This document shows, piece by piece, positions 20,382 through 29,708 of a stretch of 64,000 nucleotides of DNA (within the stretch, counting starts at the first letter, position 1; every line of letters begins with the position of its first letter). The notes below the pieces were generated by a model that saw only the letters and a list, made by a program, of their open reading frames with translations, was not told the origin of the DNA and made no database searches. This stretch comes from Mediannikoviicoccus vaginalis (GTDB taxonomy: Bacteria > Bacillota > Clostridia > Tissierellales > Peptoniphilaceae): contig NZ_CAKMRI010000001.1 of the NCBI RefSeq assembly GCF_928097925.1, positions 310,001 through 374,000 on the forward strand. The letters are read 5' to 3'. A program made the position numbers and the translations under genes.

Positions 20382-20723
20382 ATGGATTGTATTTTTTGTA
20401 AAATAGCAAATAAAGAAATTGAATCAGCTATTATTTATGAAGATGATTCAGTTATTGCTTTTAATGACCTTAATCCTCAGTCTCCTATACACTTTTTGGT
20501 TATCCCCAAAGAGCATATATCATCAGCCAATGATATAAATGAAGATAATAAGGAAATAATTGGTCACATCTTTTGTGTAATAAATAAATTAGCTAAAGAC
20601 AAAGGATTTGATAAAGATGGATATAGGATTGTAAATAACATCGGAAAAGATGGAGGTCAATCTGTAAATCATATTCACTTCCATGTATTGGCAGGAAGAA
20701 GTTTACAATGGCCACCAGGCTAA
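20382..20723 (+). CDS. HIT-family nucleotide-binding protein
   Basis: This small histidine-triad hydrolase or transferase is of the PKCI/HINT type. Catalytic HIHFHVLAG is near the C-terminus, and CIFCKIANKEI at the N-terminus provides the CxxC typical of the branch. The 113-residue length is normal. AGGAGGTG precedes the ATG. It ends the heat-shock-linked operon just before the rpsU promoter. Substrates of this branch are aminoacyl or phosphoramidate nucleotides; the in-vivo one is unknown. Confidence 0.92.
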   Translation: MDCIFCKIANKEIESAIIYEDDSVIAFNDLNPQSPIHFLVIPKEHISSANDINEDNKEIIGHIFCVINKLAKDKGFDKDGYRIVNNIGKDGGQSVNHIHFHVLAGRSLQWPPG

Positions 20724-20726
20724 ATG

Positions 20727-20755
20727 TTGCAATATAATAATTCTTAAGTTATAAT
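20727..20755 (+). promoter_or_regulatory. Sigma-A promoter of rpsU
   Basis: TTGCAA (20727-20732) and TATAAT (20750-20755) are spaced by exactly 17 bases, about 60 bases before the rpsU start. A small TGCTCA/TGAGCA stem (20768-20782) lies in the leader. Confidence 0.85.
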
Positions 20756-20811
20756 ATTAAAGTGTTCTGCTCAATATGAGCACTCTTTATACAAGAGGGG
20801 AGGGGAAACCT

Positions 20812-20997
20812 ATGCCAGAAATCAGAGTTGGTGAAAATGAATCTTTAGAAAGTGCTTTAAAAAGATTTAAAAGACAATGTGCTAGATCAGGCGTGTTATC
20901 TGAATACAGAAAAAGAGAACACTATGAAAAACCTAGCGTTAAAAGAAAAAAGAAATCAGAAGCAGCTAAAAGAAAAAAAGTAAGAAGAGGTTTTTAA
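20812..20997 (+). CDS. rpsU: 30S ribosomal protein S21
   Basis: S21 joins the small subunit late and aids initiation. The protein begins [20 protein letters not shown] and ends in a Lys/Arg-rich tail, as expected. The open frame extends back to 20776, but GAGGGGAGGGG precedes the ATG at 20812, giving 61 residues, the family size. Confidence 0.97.
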   Translation: MPEIRVGENESLESALKRFKRQCARSGVLSEYRKREHYEKPSVKRKKKSEAAKRKKVRRGF

Positions 20998-21003
20998 CAC
21001 CGC

Positions 21004-21032
21004 ATACCCGGGATTGTCCTGGGTATTTTTTT
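21004..21032 (+). terminator. Rho-independent terminator of rpsU
   Basis: ATACCCGGGA (21004-21013) pairs with TCCTGGGTAT (21017-21026), with one G-U pair and loop TTG, followed by seven T. Confidence 0.92.
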
Positions 21033-21060
21033 GTTTATTTTTATATGTGGAGGGTATAAA
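21031..21060 (+). promoter_or_regulatory. Candidate promoter of the nfeD-floA operon
   Basis: TTGTTT (21031-21036) and TATAAA (21055-21060) are spaced by 18 bases; the -35 overlaps the T-tract of the rpsU terminator. The match is moderate, and the spacing to the AGGAGG of the next gene is short. Confidence 0.45.
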
Positions 21061-21076
21061 TAATTAGGAGGTATGT

Positions 21077-21835
21077 ATGAAAAAACGTATATCTATTTCA
21101 AGCTTATTATTTACTTTAATTTTATTTTCAAAAACTCTAACATTAGCCTCAGAGACTTCTAAAGGTATTTTTATAAATACTCCATTGAAGGCGAATTCTT
21201 TTAATGATGTTTTTGCTTTTTTTGCAAATCCTTTTGTTTCAACTTTACTTTTAACGCTAGCAACTTTACTTATAATATTTGAGTTATTTTTCAACTTAAA
21301 AGGCTTAGGAGTAGGATTTGCCATTATTTCTCTAGTACTATTTTTCATGGGAAATATAGGAATGGGTTACACCAATTTATTGGAACTAATATTGTTCTTA
21401 ATCGGTGTTGTATTTATAGTTTTTGAAATTTTTATACCTGGATTTGGCATTCCGGGAATATTGGGAATAGGATTTATTCTATATGCACTATACAATGCAA
21501 TGAGTGACCCTACCATAAGTTTAATTTCAATAACTGTTTCTGGAGTTATAGGACTTTTAGTTTTTGTGATAATATTAAAAATGGGATTTCGAAGTAATGC
21601 ATTTAATAAAATTATATTACAAGATGATATTTCGTCTCATACAAGTAATGACAGAAAAGAACTTTTAGGAAAGTCAGGAACATCTCTTAGTATGTTAAGA
21701 CCTTCAGGAAAAATCTCAATTGATGGAGAGACATATGATGCAATAACTGAAGGTAACTTTATTCAAGCTAATAAACCAATCAAGGTTTATAAAATAGAAG
21801 GTTTTAAAATAGTAGTTAAGGAGGAAATAATTTAA
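21077..21835 (+). CDS. NfeD-family membrane protein
   Basis: A signal-peptide-like N-terminus ([16 protein letters not shown]) is followed by about four hydrophobic membrane helices and a C-terminal OB-fold NfeD domain ([15 protein letters not shown] onward). At 252 residues it lacks the N-terminal ClpP-like protease domain of long NfeD proteins. NfeD proteins are partnered with flotillins, and floA overlaps its stop codon here, so a role in membrane microdomain organisation is likely. TAGGAGG sets the start. Confidence 0.88.
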   Translation: MKKRISISSLLFTLILFSKTLTLASETSKGIFINTPLKANSFNDVFAFFANPFVSTLLLTLATLLIIFELFFNLKGLGVGFAIISLVLFFMGNIGMGYTNLLELILFLIGVVFIVFEIFIPGFGIPGILGIGFILYALYNAMSDPTISLISITVSGVIGLLVFVIILKMGFRSNAFNKIILQDDISSHTSNDRKELLGKSGTSLSMLRPSGKISIDGETYDAITEGNFIQANKPIKVYKIEGFKIVVKEEII

Positions 21836-22824
21836 TGCCAGGAAACGTATCATTAATTTTAACAATCGTAATAGTCTTAGTTTTATTATCCCTATTTTTT
21901 ACATTTGTACCTGTAGGACTATGGGTTACTGCATTCTTTGCAGGGGTTAAAATCAAAATATCTACACTTATAGGAATGAGACTAAGAAGGGTATCACCAA
22001 GCAGGATAATAAATCCACTAATAAAAGCAACTAAAGCAGGACTTAATTTAAATGCTAACCAACTAGAGGCACACTATCTTGCAGGTGGTAATGTAAATAC
22101 TTTGGTAGACGCATTAATAGCTGCACAAAGGGCAGAAATTCCTCTAGACTTTGACAGAGGTGCCGCAATAGACCTTGCAGGTAGAAATGTTTTAGAAGCA
22201 GTTCAAGTTTCCGTAAATCCAAAGGTAATTGAAACTCCACTAATATCTGCCGTTGCAATGGATGGTATTGAAGTCATTGCAAAGGCTAAGGTTACTGTTA
22301 GAGCAAATATTGACAGATTAGTTGGTGGAGCCGGTGAAGAGACCATTATTGCAAGGGTTGGAGAAGGTATTGTAACAACTGTTGGTTCTGCAAAAAGCCA
22401 TAGCCAAGTTTTAGAAAATCCTGATTCTATTTCGCAAATGGTTTTAACTAAGGGTTTGGACTCAGGAACAGCTTATGAAATTTTATCCATAGACATTGCA
22501 GATGTAGACGTTGGAAGAAATATTGGTGCAAAGCTTCAAACAGATCAAGCTGAAGCTGATAAGAGAATTGCACAAGCTAAGGCGGAAGAAAGAAGAGCCA
22601 TGGCAGTTGCCTCTGAACAGGAAATGCTTGCAGAAATTAAAAAGATGAGATCTAAAGTTGTTGAAGCGGAATCGAAAATTCCACTTGCTATTGCAAAGGC
22701 ATTAGAAAATGGCAACATTGGAATCATGGACTATTATAAAATGGAAAATATAAATGCTGATACAAAAATGAGAAATTCTATTTCAGGATATGACACAGGA
22801 ACTAATGAAAAGGATAAAAAATAA
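21835..22824 (+). CDS. floA: Flotillin-like protein FloA
   Basis: FloA forms oligomers on the inner membrane leaflet and organises functional microdomains. One N-terminal hydrophobic hairpin (about 5-40) is followed by an SPFH domain ([19 protein letters not shown]) and an Ala/Glu-rich coiled coil ([19 protein letters not shown]). The 329-residue length matches the family. The ATG overlaps the nfeD stop, and the TAATG at its own end overlaps the next gene. Confidence 0.96.
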   Translation: MPGNVSLILTIVIVLVLLSLFFTFVPVGLWVTAFFAGVKIKISTLIGMRLRRVSPSRIINPLIKATKAGLNLNANQLEAHYLAGGNVNTLVDALIAAQRAEIPLDFDRGAAIDLAGRNVLEAVQVSVNPKVIETPLISAVAMDGIEVIAKAKVTVRANIDRLVGGAGEETIIARVGEGIVTTVGSAKSHSQVLENPDSISQMVLTKGLDSGTAYEILSIDIADVDVGRNIGAKLQTDQAEADKRIAQAKAEERRAMAVASEQEMLAEIKKMRSKVVEAESKIPLAIAKALENGNIGIMDYYKMENINADTKMRNSISGYDTGTNEKDKK

Positions 22825-23222
22825 TGCTTTTTCTAATTTTTATTATCATTCTAGTTATCTATTTGGATAATCAAAAAAAAGTATATAAAAATAAATCTAA
22901 GAAAAAAACATATACTTATCCCGATAAGAATAAAAAAAGAGAGGATCCTGAAGTTAGAGATTTAAGTTCAAAAAAAGTGGTGAAAAAAGAAATCTCAAAT
23001 AGCAAGAAAAATAAAAAAGTAGATGTGAAGAAAGAATCTGCTAAATTAAATATTCCAGATAAACCAAAAAAGGTTAATAGGGATAAGGAACTTGTTATTG
23101 AAGATGTAAAAGACACTTTAGATGAAAATGATGATGTAAAAACAGAAAATAACAAAAGCGATTTTAAATTTAATCCAAAAGAAGCTTTTATTTACTCGGA
23201 GATTTTTAATAGAAAATACTAA
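22824..23222 (+). CDS. Unrecognised small Lys-rich membrane-anchored protein
   Basis: I do not recognise a family. The first 15 residues ([15 protein letters not shown]) form one membrane anchor with no charged N-terminal region. About 100 residues rich in Lys, Glu, Asp and Asn follow, likely disordered, with repeated KK, and a short conserved-looking end (FKFNPKEAFIYSEIFNRKY). The start overlaps the floA stop as TAATG, so it is translationally coupled to floA. It may be a FloA partner. The open frame, coupling and clean ending argue that it is a real gene. Confidence 0.75.
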   Translation: MLFLIFIIILVIYLDNQKKVYKNKSKKKTYTYPDKNKKREDPEVRDLSSKKVVKKEISNSKKNKKVDVKKESAKLNIPDKPKKVNRDKELVIEDVKDTLDENDDVKTENNKSDFKFNPKEAFIYSEIFNRKY

Positions 23223-23225
23223 AGG

Positions 23226-23254
23226 TTGAAATATTAAGCAAATCTTGATATAAT
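23226..23254 (+). promoter_or_regulatory. Sigma-A promoter of the rimP-nusA-infB operon
   Basis: TTGAAA (23226-23231) and a perfect TATAAT (23249-23254) are spaced by exactly 17 bases, immediately after the floA operon ends. Confidence 0.88.
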
Positions 23255-23277
23255 TAACTTAAGATAGTGGAATTGAT

Positions 23278-23300
23278 AGGAGTGGGGTTGTCCCGCTCTT
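23278..23300 (+). promoter_or_regulatory. Leader hairpin upstream of rimP
   Basis: AGGAGTGGG (23278-23286) pairs with CCCGCTCTT (23292-23300), with two G-U pairs, and is followed by ATTTATTTAG. It lies in the transcript leader about 20 bases after the expected start. Such a hairpin could act as an attenuator; NusA, encoded downstream, is a natural candidate regulator, but that is inference. Confidence 0.55.
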
Positions 23301-23324
23301 ATTTATTTAGTTAAGGGAGGGAAT

Positions 23325-23786
23325 ATGAGAAAAAAAGATTTACTCAGTCTTTGCGAAAAAGAATTTGAACCACTAATAATACAATCAGGTTTGGAATTAT
23401 ATGAGATTGAATATGTTAAAGAGCCTGTTGGAAATATATTAAGAGTTTATATTAGCAAAGATAATGGAAGTGTAAGCATAGAAGACTGTGAAACAGTAAG
23501 TAATTTAATTAGCGAAAAGCTTGACGAATTAGATCCTATAGAAGATTCTTACTTCCTCGAAGTTTCTTCTCCAGGAATTGATAGACCTTTTAAGAAAGAG
23601 AAAGATTATGAAAAAAATATAGGAGAAAATGTAGAAATTAAATTCTATGGCTCCCATAAAGGACAAAAGACTTTAATAGGAAAGCTTTTGAGCTATGATG
23701 AAAATATATTAAAAGTTGAAACTGAAAAAGGGGTAGAAGAATTGGATAGGGAAACTATTTCTACCGTAAGATTATCATTATTTTAA
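23325..23786 (+). CDS. rimP: Ribosome maturation factor RimP
   Basis: RimP assists assembly of the 30S subunit. The N-terminal alpha/beta domain (LRVYISKDNGSVSIEDCE) and FLEVSSPGIDRPFK mark the family; an SH3-like C-terminal domain follows. The 153-residue length is usual. AAGGGAGGG precedes the ATG. It is first in rimP-nusA-ylxR-infB-rbfA. Confidence 0.96.
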   Translation: MRKKDLLSLCEKEFEPLIIQSGLELYEIEYVKEPVGNILRVYISKDNGSVSIEDCETVSNLISEKLDELDPIEDSYFLEVSSPGIDRPFKKEKDYEKNIGENVEIKFYGSHKGQKTLIGKLLSYDENILKVETEKGVEELDRETISTVRLSLF

Positions 23787-23797
23787 TAGGAGAAAAA

Positions 23798-24982
23798 ATG
23801 AACAAAGAATTTATTGATGCCCTAAAAGAAATTGAAAGAACAAAAGGGGTTTCGAAAGATGTAATAATCGAGGCTTTAGAAAAAGCTTTGATTAAGAGTT
23901 ATGAAAAAAACTTTGATGAAAATGCAAATGTTACAGTTAATATTAATAAAGAAACTGGAGAAATAAAAACATATTCCATAAAAGAGGTAGTTGAAGAAGT
24001 TGAAGATCCTATTACTCAAATATCAGAACTTGAAGCAAGAAAGATTAATTCAAGTATAGAAATAGGCGATGAACTTTCCATTGAAGTAACGCCTAAGGAC
24101 TTTGGAAGAATTGCAGCTCAAACTGCAAGAAACATAGTTATTCAAAAGATTAAAGATGCTGAAAGAGATATTGTCTATAATGAATTTATAGATAGAGAAA
24201 AGGAAATTGTAACAGGCTTAATTCAAAGAATTGACAGAGGAATTTTATATGTTGATTTAGGAAGGGTTGAAGGTATTGTACCTTACGAAGAACAAATACC
24301 TGGAGAATCATATAACTTAAACTCTAGATATAAATTCTTCATAAAAGAAGTAAAAAACACAACAAAGGGCGCACAAGTTATCCTATCCCGATCTGATGTT
24401 GGATTAGTAAAAAGACTTTTAGAGCTTGAAATACCAGAAATTACTGAAGGCATTGTAGAGGTTCAGGCAATTGCAAGGGAAGCAGGATCAAGAACGAAGC
24501 TTGCAGTTTTTGCAAAGGATGAAAATGTAGATCCAGTTGGAGCTTGTGTAGGATTTAAAGGAAGCAGAGTTAAAAACATTGTGGATGAACTAAATGGTGA
24601 AAAGTTAGATATTGTAGTTTGGGACAAAGATATAAAGAACTTTTTAGCAAACAGCTTAAGCCCTACAGAGGTTAAGAAAGTTTTTGTCGATGAAAAAGAG
24701 AAAGTAGCAAGAGTGATTGTTGCTAATGACCAGTTGTCACTGGCAATTGGTAAAGAAGGACAAAATGCAAGGCTTGCTGCAAAACTTACTGGTTGGAAAG
24801 TTGATATAAAAGGATTTGAACAATATATTGACGAAATGGAATCGCGTGAATTGGAACCAGAGTTTCCTGAAGAAAAAGAATATATTGAATCTATTTTGAA
24901 TCCTGATTCAGATGAAATAGAAGAGGATTTTGTTGAAGGCAATGATGAAGACCAAGAGGAATTTTTAAATAATGAAGACTAA
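23798..24982 (+). CDS. nusA: Transcription termination/antitermination factor NusA
   Basis: NusA binds RNA polymerase and nascent RNA and modulates pausing and termination. The N-terminal polymerase-binding domain is followed by S1 (TGLIQRIDRGILYVDLGR), then KH1 (VGACVGFKGSRVKNIVDEL) and KH2 (LAIGKEGQNARLAAKLTGWK). The tail after about 350 is acidic, in place of the extra repeats of proteobacterial NusA. At 394 residues this is the Gram-positive form. It overlaps ylxR by 11 bases. Confidence 0.97.
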   Translation: MNKEFIDALKEIERTKGVSKDVIIEALEKALIKSYEKNFDENANVTVNINKETGEIKTYSIKEVVEEVEDPITQISELEARKINSSIEIGDELSIEVTPKDFGRIAAQTARNIVIQKIKDAERDIVYNEFIDREKEIVTGLIQRIDRGILYVDLGRVEGIVPYEEQIPGESYNLNSRYKFFIKEVKNTTKGAQVILSRSDVGLVKRLLELEIPEITEGIVEVQAIAREAGSRTKLAVFAKDENVDPVGACVGFKGSRVKNIVDELNGEKLDIVVWDKDIKNFLANSLSPTEVKKVFVDEKEKVARVIVANDQLSLAIGKEGQNARLAAKLTGWKVDIKGFEQYIDEMESRELEPEFPEEKEYIESILNPDSDEIEEDFVEGNDEDQEEFLNNED

Positions 24983-25235
24983 AAAAATCCCTATGAGAAA
25001 ATGTGTTGCCTGTGGTTTAAATAAACCTAAGGGTGAGATGTTACGAATAGTTAAAAATAAAGAAGAAGGTATAGTTGTTGATACTACTGGGAAAAAGAAT
25101 GGTAGGGGAGCCTATATCTGTAAAGATTTGGAATGTTTAGAAAAAGCAAAGAAAAACAAAAAGATTTCACATGCATTAAACGCTGAATTAAGCGAAGAAA
25201 TTTATAAGGAGATTTCGAGTTATGTAATGGAATAA
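24972..25235 (+). CDS. ylxR: YlxR-family RNA-binding protein
   Basis: This small basic DUF448 protein has the family motif [20 protein letters not shown] and GRGAYIC. In Bacillus subtilis YlxR (RnpM) has been tied to RNase P regulation. The length is 87 residues. It overlaps nusA. The ylxQ (L7Ae-like) gene that usually follows ylxR is absent, and infB starts 23 bases downstream. Confidence 0.92.
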   Translation: MKTKKIPMRKCVACGLNKPKGEMLRIVKNKEEGIVVDTTGKKNGRGAYICKDLECLEKAKKNKKISHALNAELSEEIYKEISSYVME

Positions 25236-25258
25236 TAAGTTCGAGAGGAGTGCTGTAT

Positions 25259-27490
25259 ATGAAAAAAATAAGAATTTATGAACTTGCAAAGAATTTAGAT
25301 GTACCAGCAAAAACTGTAATTCAGGAGCTGGATAAGATGGGGATAAAGGTTAAAAGTCACATGTCATCTGTTGATGCAGATTTTGAAAATAAACTAAATG
25401 ATGTATTTAACCCTAATACTAGTAAAAATAAAACCAAAAAAGAGGGTAGTACAGAAAACAATAAACAAAAATATAATAACAAAAACAAAAATTTTAAAAA
25501 GAACTCACATAAAAAAGAAAATGATGACGAATCAGAGGTAGATAGTAAGGCTTTTAAACACGAAAATAGACAAAGAAATAAAAACCAAAACACTCCTAAG
25601 AAAAATAAAAGAAATAGAAAAAATTCTAAAAAAGTAGAAATAGATGAAGATCACTTTAAAAATTTACAAAAAACTACTCCTAGGTTAAAAAATAAATACA
25701 AGAAGAAGGAAGAAACTGAAAAAGTTGATCCGGATGCACCTATAGAAATACCAGGAAGTATTACTGTGGCTGATTTAGCAGAAGCTATAGATGTTACTCT
25801 TACAGATTTAATGGGTAAGCTTATTTCATATGGAATAATGGCTTCTCAAAATGAAGAATTAAGTTTTGAAAATGCACAAATTATTAGTTTAGAGTTTGGC
25901 AAAGAAGTTGTTCAAATGACAGAAGAAGATCTTGAAGAAGATATGATGGAAGAACTTGACTTTGAAGATAAAGAATCATCTTTGAAGAAAAGACCTCCAG
26001 TTGTTACTGTTATGGGACACGTAGACCATGGTAAGACTTCTCTTCTTGACAGCATTAGAAATACAGCTGTTACTAGAGGAGAGGCAGGTGGTATTACTCA
26101 ACATATTGGTGCTTCTGTAGTAAATGTAAATAACGAAAAAATAGTATTTTTAGATACTCCTGGACACGAAGCCTTTACTGCAATGCGTTCTAGAGGAGCT
26201 CAAGTAACTGACCTAGCAATATTAGTTGTTGCTGCAGATGATGGAGTAATGCCTCAAACAATAGAAGCTATAAACCACGCAAAGGCAGCAGAAGTTCCCA
26301 TAATTGTGGCAATTAATAAGATGGACAAGCCTGAAGCAAATGTAGAAAGAATAAAACAAGAACTTGCAGATAATGACTTAATGCCAGATGATTGGGGCGG
26401 AGACGCTATTTGTATGCCTGTTTCTGCAAAAACCGGAGAAGGAATAGATGATCTTCTAGAGATGATTCTTACTGTATCTGAAATGGAAGAGCTTAAAGCA
26501 AATCCTAATAGAAAAGCTATCGGAACTGTTATTGAAGCTCAACTTGATAAGGGAAGAGGACCTACAGCTACAGTATTAATTCAAAAAGGTACTTTGAAAA
26601 CTGGAGATATTGTAGTATCAGGAACTACAAGTGGACGTATAAGGGCTATGTTTGATGACAAAGGAAAGAATATCAAAAAGGCAGGACCTTCTTTTCCAGC
26701 GCAAATATTAGGTCTATCAGATGTGCCAGAATCGGGAGATACACTATATGCAGTTAAAGACGAAAGAACTGCTAGAGGTTATGCTGATAAGGCTAAAGAA
26801 GTTCAAAAGGAAGATATGATTAAATCTTCATCCAATATAAATTTAGATGATTTATTTAATCAAATTTCAAGTGGAGACATTAAAGACCTTAACATTATAA
26901 TTAAAACAGATGTTAGAGGTACAATAGATGCAGTTAAACAGTCATTTGAAAAACTTAGTAATGAAGAAGTTAAGGTAAATATCATCCATGGAGCTGTAGG
27001 TGGTGTTACAGACTCAGATGTTAACTTAGCAGCTGCTTCAAATGCACTTATTATCGGATTTAACGTAAGGCCTTCTCAATCTGCTATAGAGCTTGCAAAT
27101 TATGAGAATGTAGAAATCAGAACCTATAGAGTTATATATGAAGCTATAGAAGACTTAAAGAACGCAATAAAAGGTATGCTTGCACCAAAACTTGTTGAAG
27201 AAGTAACAGGAAGGGCAGAAATAAGAGCGGTATTTAAAGTTCCAAATGTAGGTTCGGTTGCTGGTATCTATGTTACAAGTGGTAAAATATTAAGAAATGC
27301 TTCAGTAAGACTAATAAGAGATGATATTGTTATACATGAAGGGGAAATTTCATCGTTAAAGAGATTTAAAGATGATACTAAAGAGCTTGCTACAGGCTAT
27401 GAAGGTGGTCTTGGAATCGAAAATTACAACGATATTAAGGAAGGCGACGTAATAGAATCATTTGTTATGAAAGAAGTTGCTCCAAAGTAG
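25259..27490 (+). CDS. infB: Translation initiation factor IF-2
   Basis: IF-2 delivers initiator tRNA to the 30S subunit and hydrolyses GTP on subunit joining. A first IF2N module (1-50) is followed by a Lys/Asn-rich linker, a second IF2N module ([18 protein letters not shown]), and a G domain with [22 protein letters not shown] and NKMDKPE. Domains II, III and the C-terminal fMet-tRNA-binding domain complete 743 residues. The ATG at 25259 is preceded by GAGAGGAG; the in-frame GTG at 25250 is within that site. Confidence 0.98.
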   Translation: MKKIRIYELAKNLDVPAKTVIQELDKMGIKVKSHMSSVDADFENKLNDVFNPNTSKNKTKKEGSTENNKQKYNNKNKNFKKNSHKKENDDESEVDSKAFKHENRQRNKNQNTPKKNKRNRKNSKKVEIDEDHFKNLQKTTPRLKNKYKKKEETEKVDPDAPIEIPGSITVADLAEAIDVTLTDLMGKLISYGIMASQNEELSFENAQIISLEFGKEVVQMTEEDLEEDMMEELDFEDKESSLKKRPPVVTVMGHVDHGKTSLLDSIRNTAVTRGEAGGITQHIGASVVNVNNEKIVFLDTPGHEAFTAMRSRGAQVTDLAILVVAADDGVMPQTIEAINHAKAAEVPIIVAINKMDKPEANVERIKQELADNDLMPDDWGGDAICMPVSAKTGEGIDDLLEMILTVSEMEELKANPNRKAIGTVIEAQLDKGRGPTATVLIQKGTLKTGDIVVSGTTSGRIRAMFDDKGKNIKKAGPSFPAQILGLSDVPESGDTLYAVKDERTARGYADKAKEVQKEDMIKSSSNINLDDLFNQISSGDIKDLNIIIKTDVRGTIDAVKQSFEKLSNEEVKVNIIHGAVGGVTDSDVNLAAASNALIIGFNVRPSQSAIELANYENVEIRTYRVIYEAIEDLKNAIKGMLAPKLVEEVTGRAEIRAVFKVPNVGSVAGIYVTSGKILRNASVRLIRDDIVIHEGEISSLKRFKDDTKELATGYEGGLGIENYNDIKEGDVIESFVMKEVAPK

Positions 27491-27498
27491 GTGATATT

Positions 27499-27864
27499 AT
27501 GAATGAAAAAAGAGTTAAGAGAATTTCTTCAGAAATAAACAAAATTGTTTCGAATCTAGTATATACAGATTTAAAAAATCCTCACATTGATCCTCTATAC
27601 ACAGGAATAACAGGTGTAGAGGTAACAAATGACCTTAGTTTTGCTTACATCTATATATCAGTTATAGGTGATGATGTAAAAAAACAAGAGACATTAAAAG
27701 GATTTGAAGAATCAAAGGGATATATTAGAAAAGAAATTAGTAGGAATGTAGATCTTAGACATACTCCATCTTTAATTTTTAAATTAGATGAATCAACTGA
27801 AAGAGGTATGCATATAGAGAAAATCATTGATGATTTGAACTCTGAAGGAAATGGTAATGAATAA
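27499..27864 (+). CDS. rbfA: Ribosome-binding factor A
   Basis: RbfA is a KH-like 30S maturation and cold-adaptation factor. MNEKRVKRISSEINKIVSNL at the start and the DLRHTPSLIFKLDES segment are family hallmarks. The 121-residue length is typical. It follows infB by 8 bases and overlaps nrnA. Confidence 0.96.
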   Translation: MNEKRVKRISSEINKIVSNLVYTDLKNPHIDPLYTGITGVEVTNDLSFAYIYISVIGDDVKKQETLKGFEESKGYIRKEISRNVDLRHTPSLIFKLDESTERGMHIEKIIDDLNSEGNGNE

Positions 27865-28813
27865 AATACAAGAATTAAAGGAGATAATTGCAGATAATGA
27901 GAGATTTGCAATTATCTCTCATTTAAGTCCAGACGGGGATAACCTCGGATCGATAATAGCCATGACAAATTATCTAAGTGACTTAGGTAAATTGGTTTAT
28001 CCTATTGAACTTGATAATATTCCTAATAAATTTAAATTTATCACAGATTCAATAAAATTTTACGATAACAGTAATTTTGAAGTTGATGTATTAATTACCT
28101 TAGATTGTGCTGATAGGAAACGTCTTGGGAACATAGATAATCTATTTGATAATTCTACGAAAATCATAAAGATAGACCATCATAACTCCGGGGATGACTA
28201 TGCCGACTTAAGCATTGTGGATAGTGATATATCTTCTACCTGTGAACTTTTATCAGAGATTTTTTTAGAACTTGATGCTAACTTCACAACAGATATTTCC
28301 ACTGCCTTATTAATGGGTGTTTTAACGGATACTGGCAGATTTTTATTTGATTCAGCTGATTCAAGAACTTTTGAAATAGCTTCCATATTATGTTCTAATG
28401 GGGCAAAAAAAGATCTTTTAATGGATAAAATATTTCAATCAGAAAGTCTTAGTGCTAAAAGAGCTCAACTTGAGATTTTAAAAGATGCTTCCTTTTACTA
28501 TGATTCAAAATTAGTTATATTAGAACAGAGTTTAAATTTACTAAAGAAGTATGGCGTAGCTGATACGGATGTTGAAAATGTAATAAATTATTTTAGAGAA
28601 AGTTCAGAAGTTTGTGCCGTTGCGTTAATTAAAGAGCTGTCTAAAGACAATTATAAAATAAGTTTAAGAAGTAAAGGTAATATCAATGTGTGTGAGATTG
28701 CTAAAAAACATGGTGGCGGAGGACATATAAATGCTTCTGGATTAAAGATAGAAGCTCCTTATAAAGAAGTTAAAAGCAAAATTATAGAAGGATTTGATAT
28801 TCTTGACAAATAA
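27857..28813 (+). CDS. nrnA: DHH-family oligoribonuclease/pAp phosphatase (NrnA type)
   Basis: NrnA degrades 2-5-nt RNAs and 3'-phosphoadenosine 5'-phosphate. Metal motifs HLSPDGDNLGS, TLDCAD and IDHHNSGDDYAD are present, with a C-terminal DHHA1 domain ending in GGGGHINASG. The length is 318 residues. The ATG at 27857 has GAAGGA eight bases upstream, better placed than for the ATG at 27851. The site in the rbfA-truB interval is the usual one in Firmicutes. Confidence 0.93.
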   Translation: MNKIQELKEIIADNERFAIISHLSPDGDNLGSIIAMTNYLSDLGKLVYPIELDNIPNKFKFITDSIKFYDNSNFEVDVLITLDCADRKRLGNIDNLFDNSTKIIKIDHHNSGDDYADLSIVDSDISSTCELLSEIFLELDANFTTDISTALLMGVLTDTGRFLFDSADSRTFEIASILCSNGAKKDLLMDKIFQSESLSAKRAQLEILKDASFYYDSKLVILEQSLNLLKKYGVADTDVENVINYFRESSEVCAVALIKELSKDNYKISLRSKGNINVCEIAKKHGGGGHINASGLKIEAPYKEVKSKIIEGFDILDK

Positions 28814-29705
28814 AAATAATATTGACGGAGTTATAAATGTATATAAAGAAATAGGATACACTTCTCATGATGTTGTTGCAATACTTCGCAAAACCCTAGA
28901 AATAAAAAAAATTGGTCATACTGGAACGCTTGACCCAAATGTGTCAGGAGTGCTTCCTATTTGTGTTGGAAATTCTACAAAAATATCTTCCTATCTAATG
29001 AATCATGAAAAATCTTATCTTGGTGAGCTTACTTTTGGATATGAAACGGATACTGAAGATATTTGGGGAAGTATCACAGAAACTTGCGATTATACTCCGT
29101 CTGTTGATGAGCTTGAAAAGGCAATATCTAGAATAAATGGCAAAGAAATTCTTCAAACTCCACCAATGTACTCTGCAATTAAAGTAGGCGGAAAAAAACT
29201 CTATGAACTTGCAAGAGAAGGAAAAGAAATTGAAAGAAAAAAAAGAAACGCCCATATTTACTCCATAGAACTTATAAGATATATTAATGGGAAAGCTCAT
29301 ATTAAGGTTACATGCTCCAAGGGGACCTATATAAGGACGTTATTTAAAGATATAGCTAGAGAGTGTAATTCTCTAGGCACTATGACCTCTCTTATAAGGC
29401 TATCTTCTGGTGGATTTAATATTAAGGATTCAATAACCTTGGACGAAATAAGTGAGTTGAGTAGACAAAGAAACTTTGATTTCTTTGTTAGTGCAGACAA
29501 AGCTCTTGAAGATATGGAAAGAGTGAATATTCCTGATTTTCTCTTTGATAAGGTAATCAATGGAGTGGCGATAAAAACAAATCTATTAGGTTTAAAATTA
29601 CAGGAAGACAAAGAATATTTAGTATATTGCAGGGAAGAATTTATTGGTATTTATTACCACTTAGATAATTTATTAAAAGTAAAAAGTTATTTGTATAAGA
29701 GGTAA
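28794..29705 (+). CDS. truB: tRNA pseudouridine-55 synthase
   Basis: TruB makes pseudouridine 55 in the T-loop of tRNAs. The catalytic Asp is in GHTGTLDPNVSGVLP. PPMYSAIKVGGKKLYELAREG and the CSKGTYIRTL motif are conserved. The start is a TTG, either 28794 or 28803, inside the end of nrnA, after AGAAGGA; the exact codon is uncertain. The length is about 300 residues. ribF follows 3 bases downstream. Confidence 0.95.
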   Translation: MIFLTNKNNIDGVINVYKEIGYTSHDVVAILRKTLEIKKIGHTGTLDPNVSGVLPICVGNSTKISSYLMNHEKSYLGELTFGYETDTEDIWGSITETCDYTPSVDELEKAISRINGKEILQTPPMYSAIKVGGKKLYELAREGKEIERKKRNAHIYSIELIRYINGKAHIKVTCSKGTYIRTLFKDIARECNSLGTMTSLIRLSSGGFNIKDSITLDEISELSRQRNFDFFVSADKALEDMERVNIPDFLFDKVINGVAIKTNLLGLKLQEDKEYLVYCREEFIGIYYHLDNLLKVKSYLYKR

Positions 29706-29708
29706 TCT

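Noticed and set aside
24463-24942. A 159-codon open frame antisense to nusA
   Set aside because: Fully inside nusA, Ser-rich and without family features; a mirror of the acidic tail of NusA.
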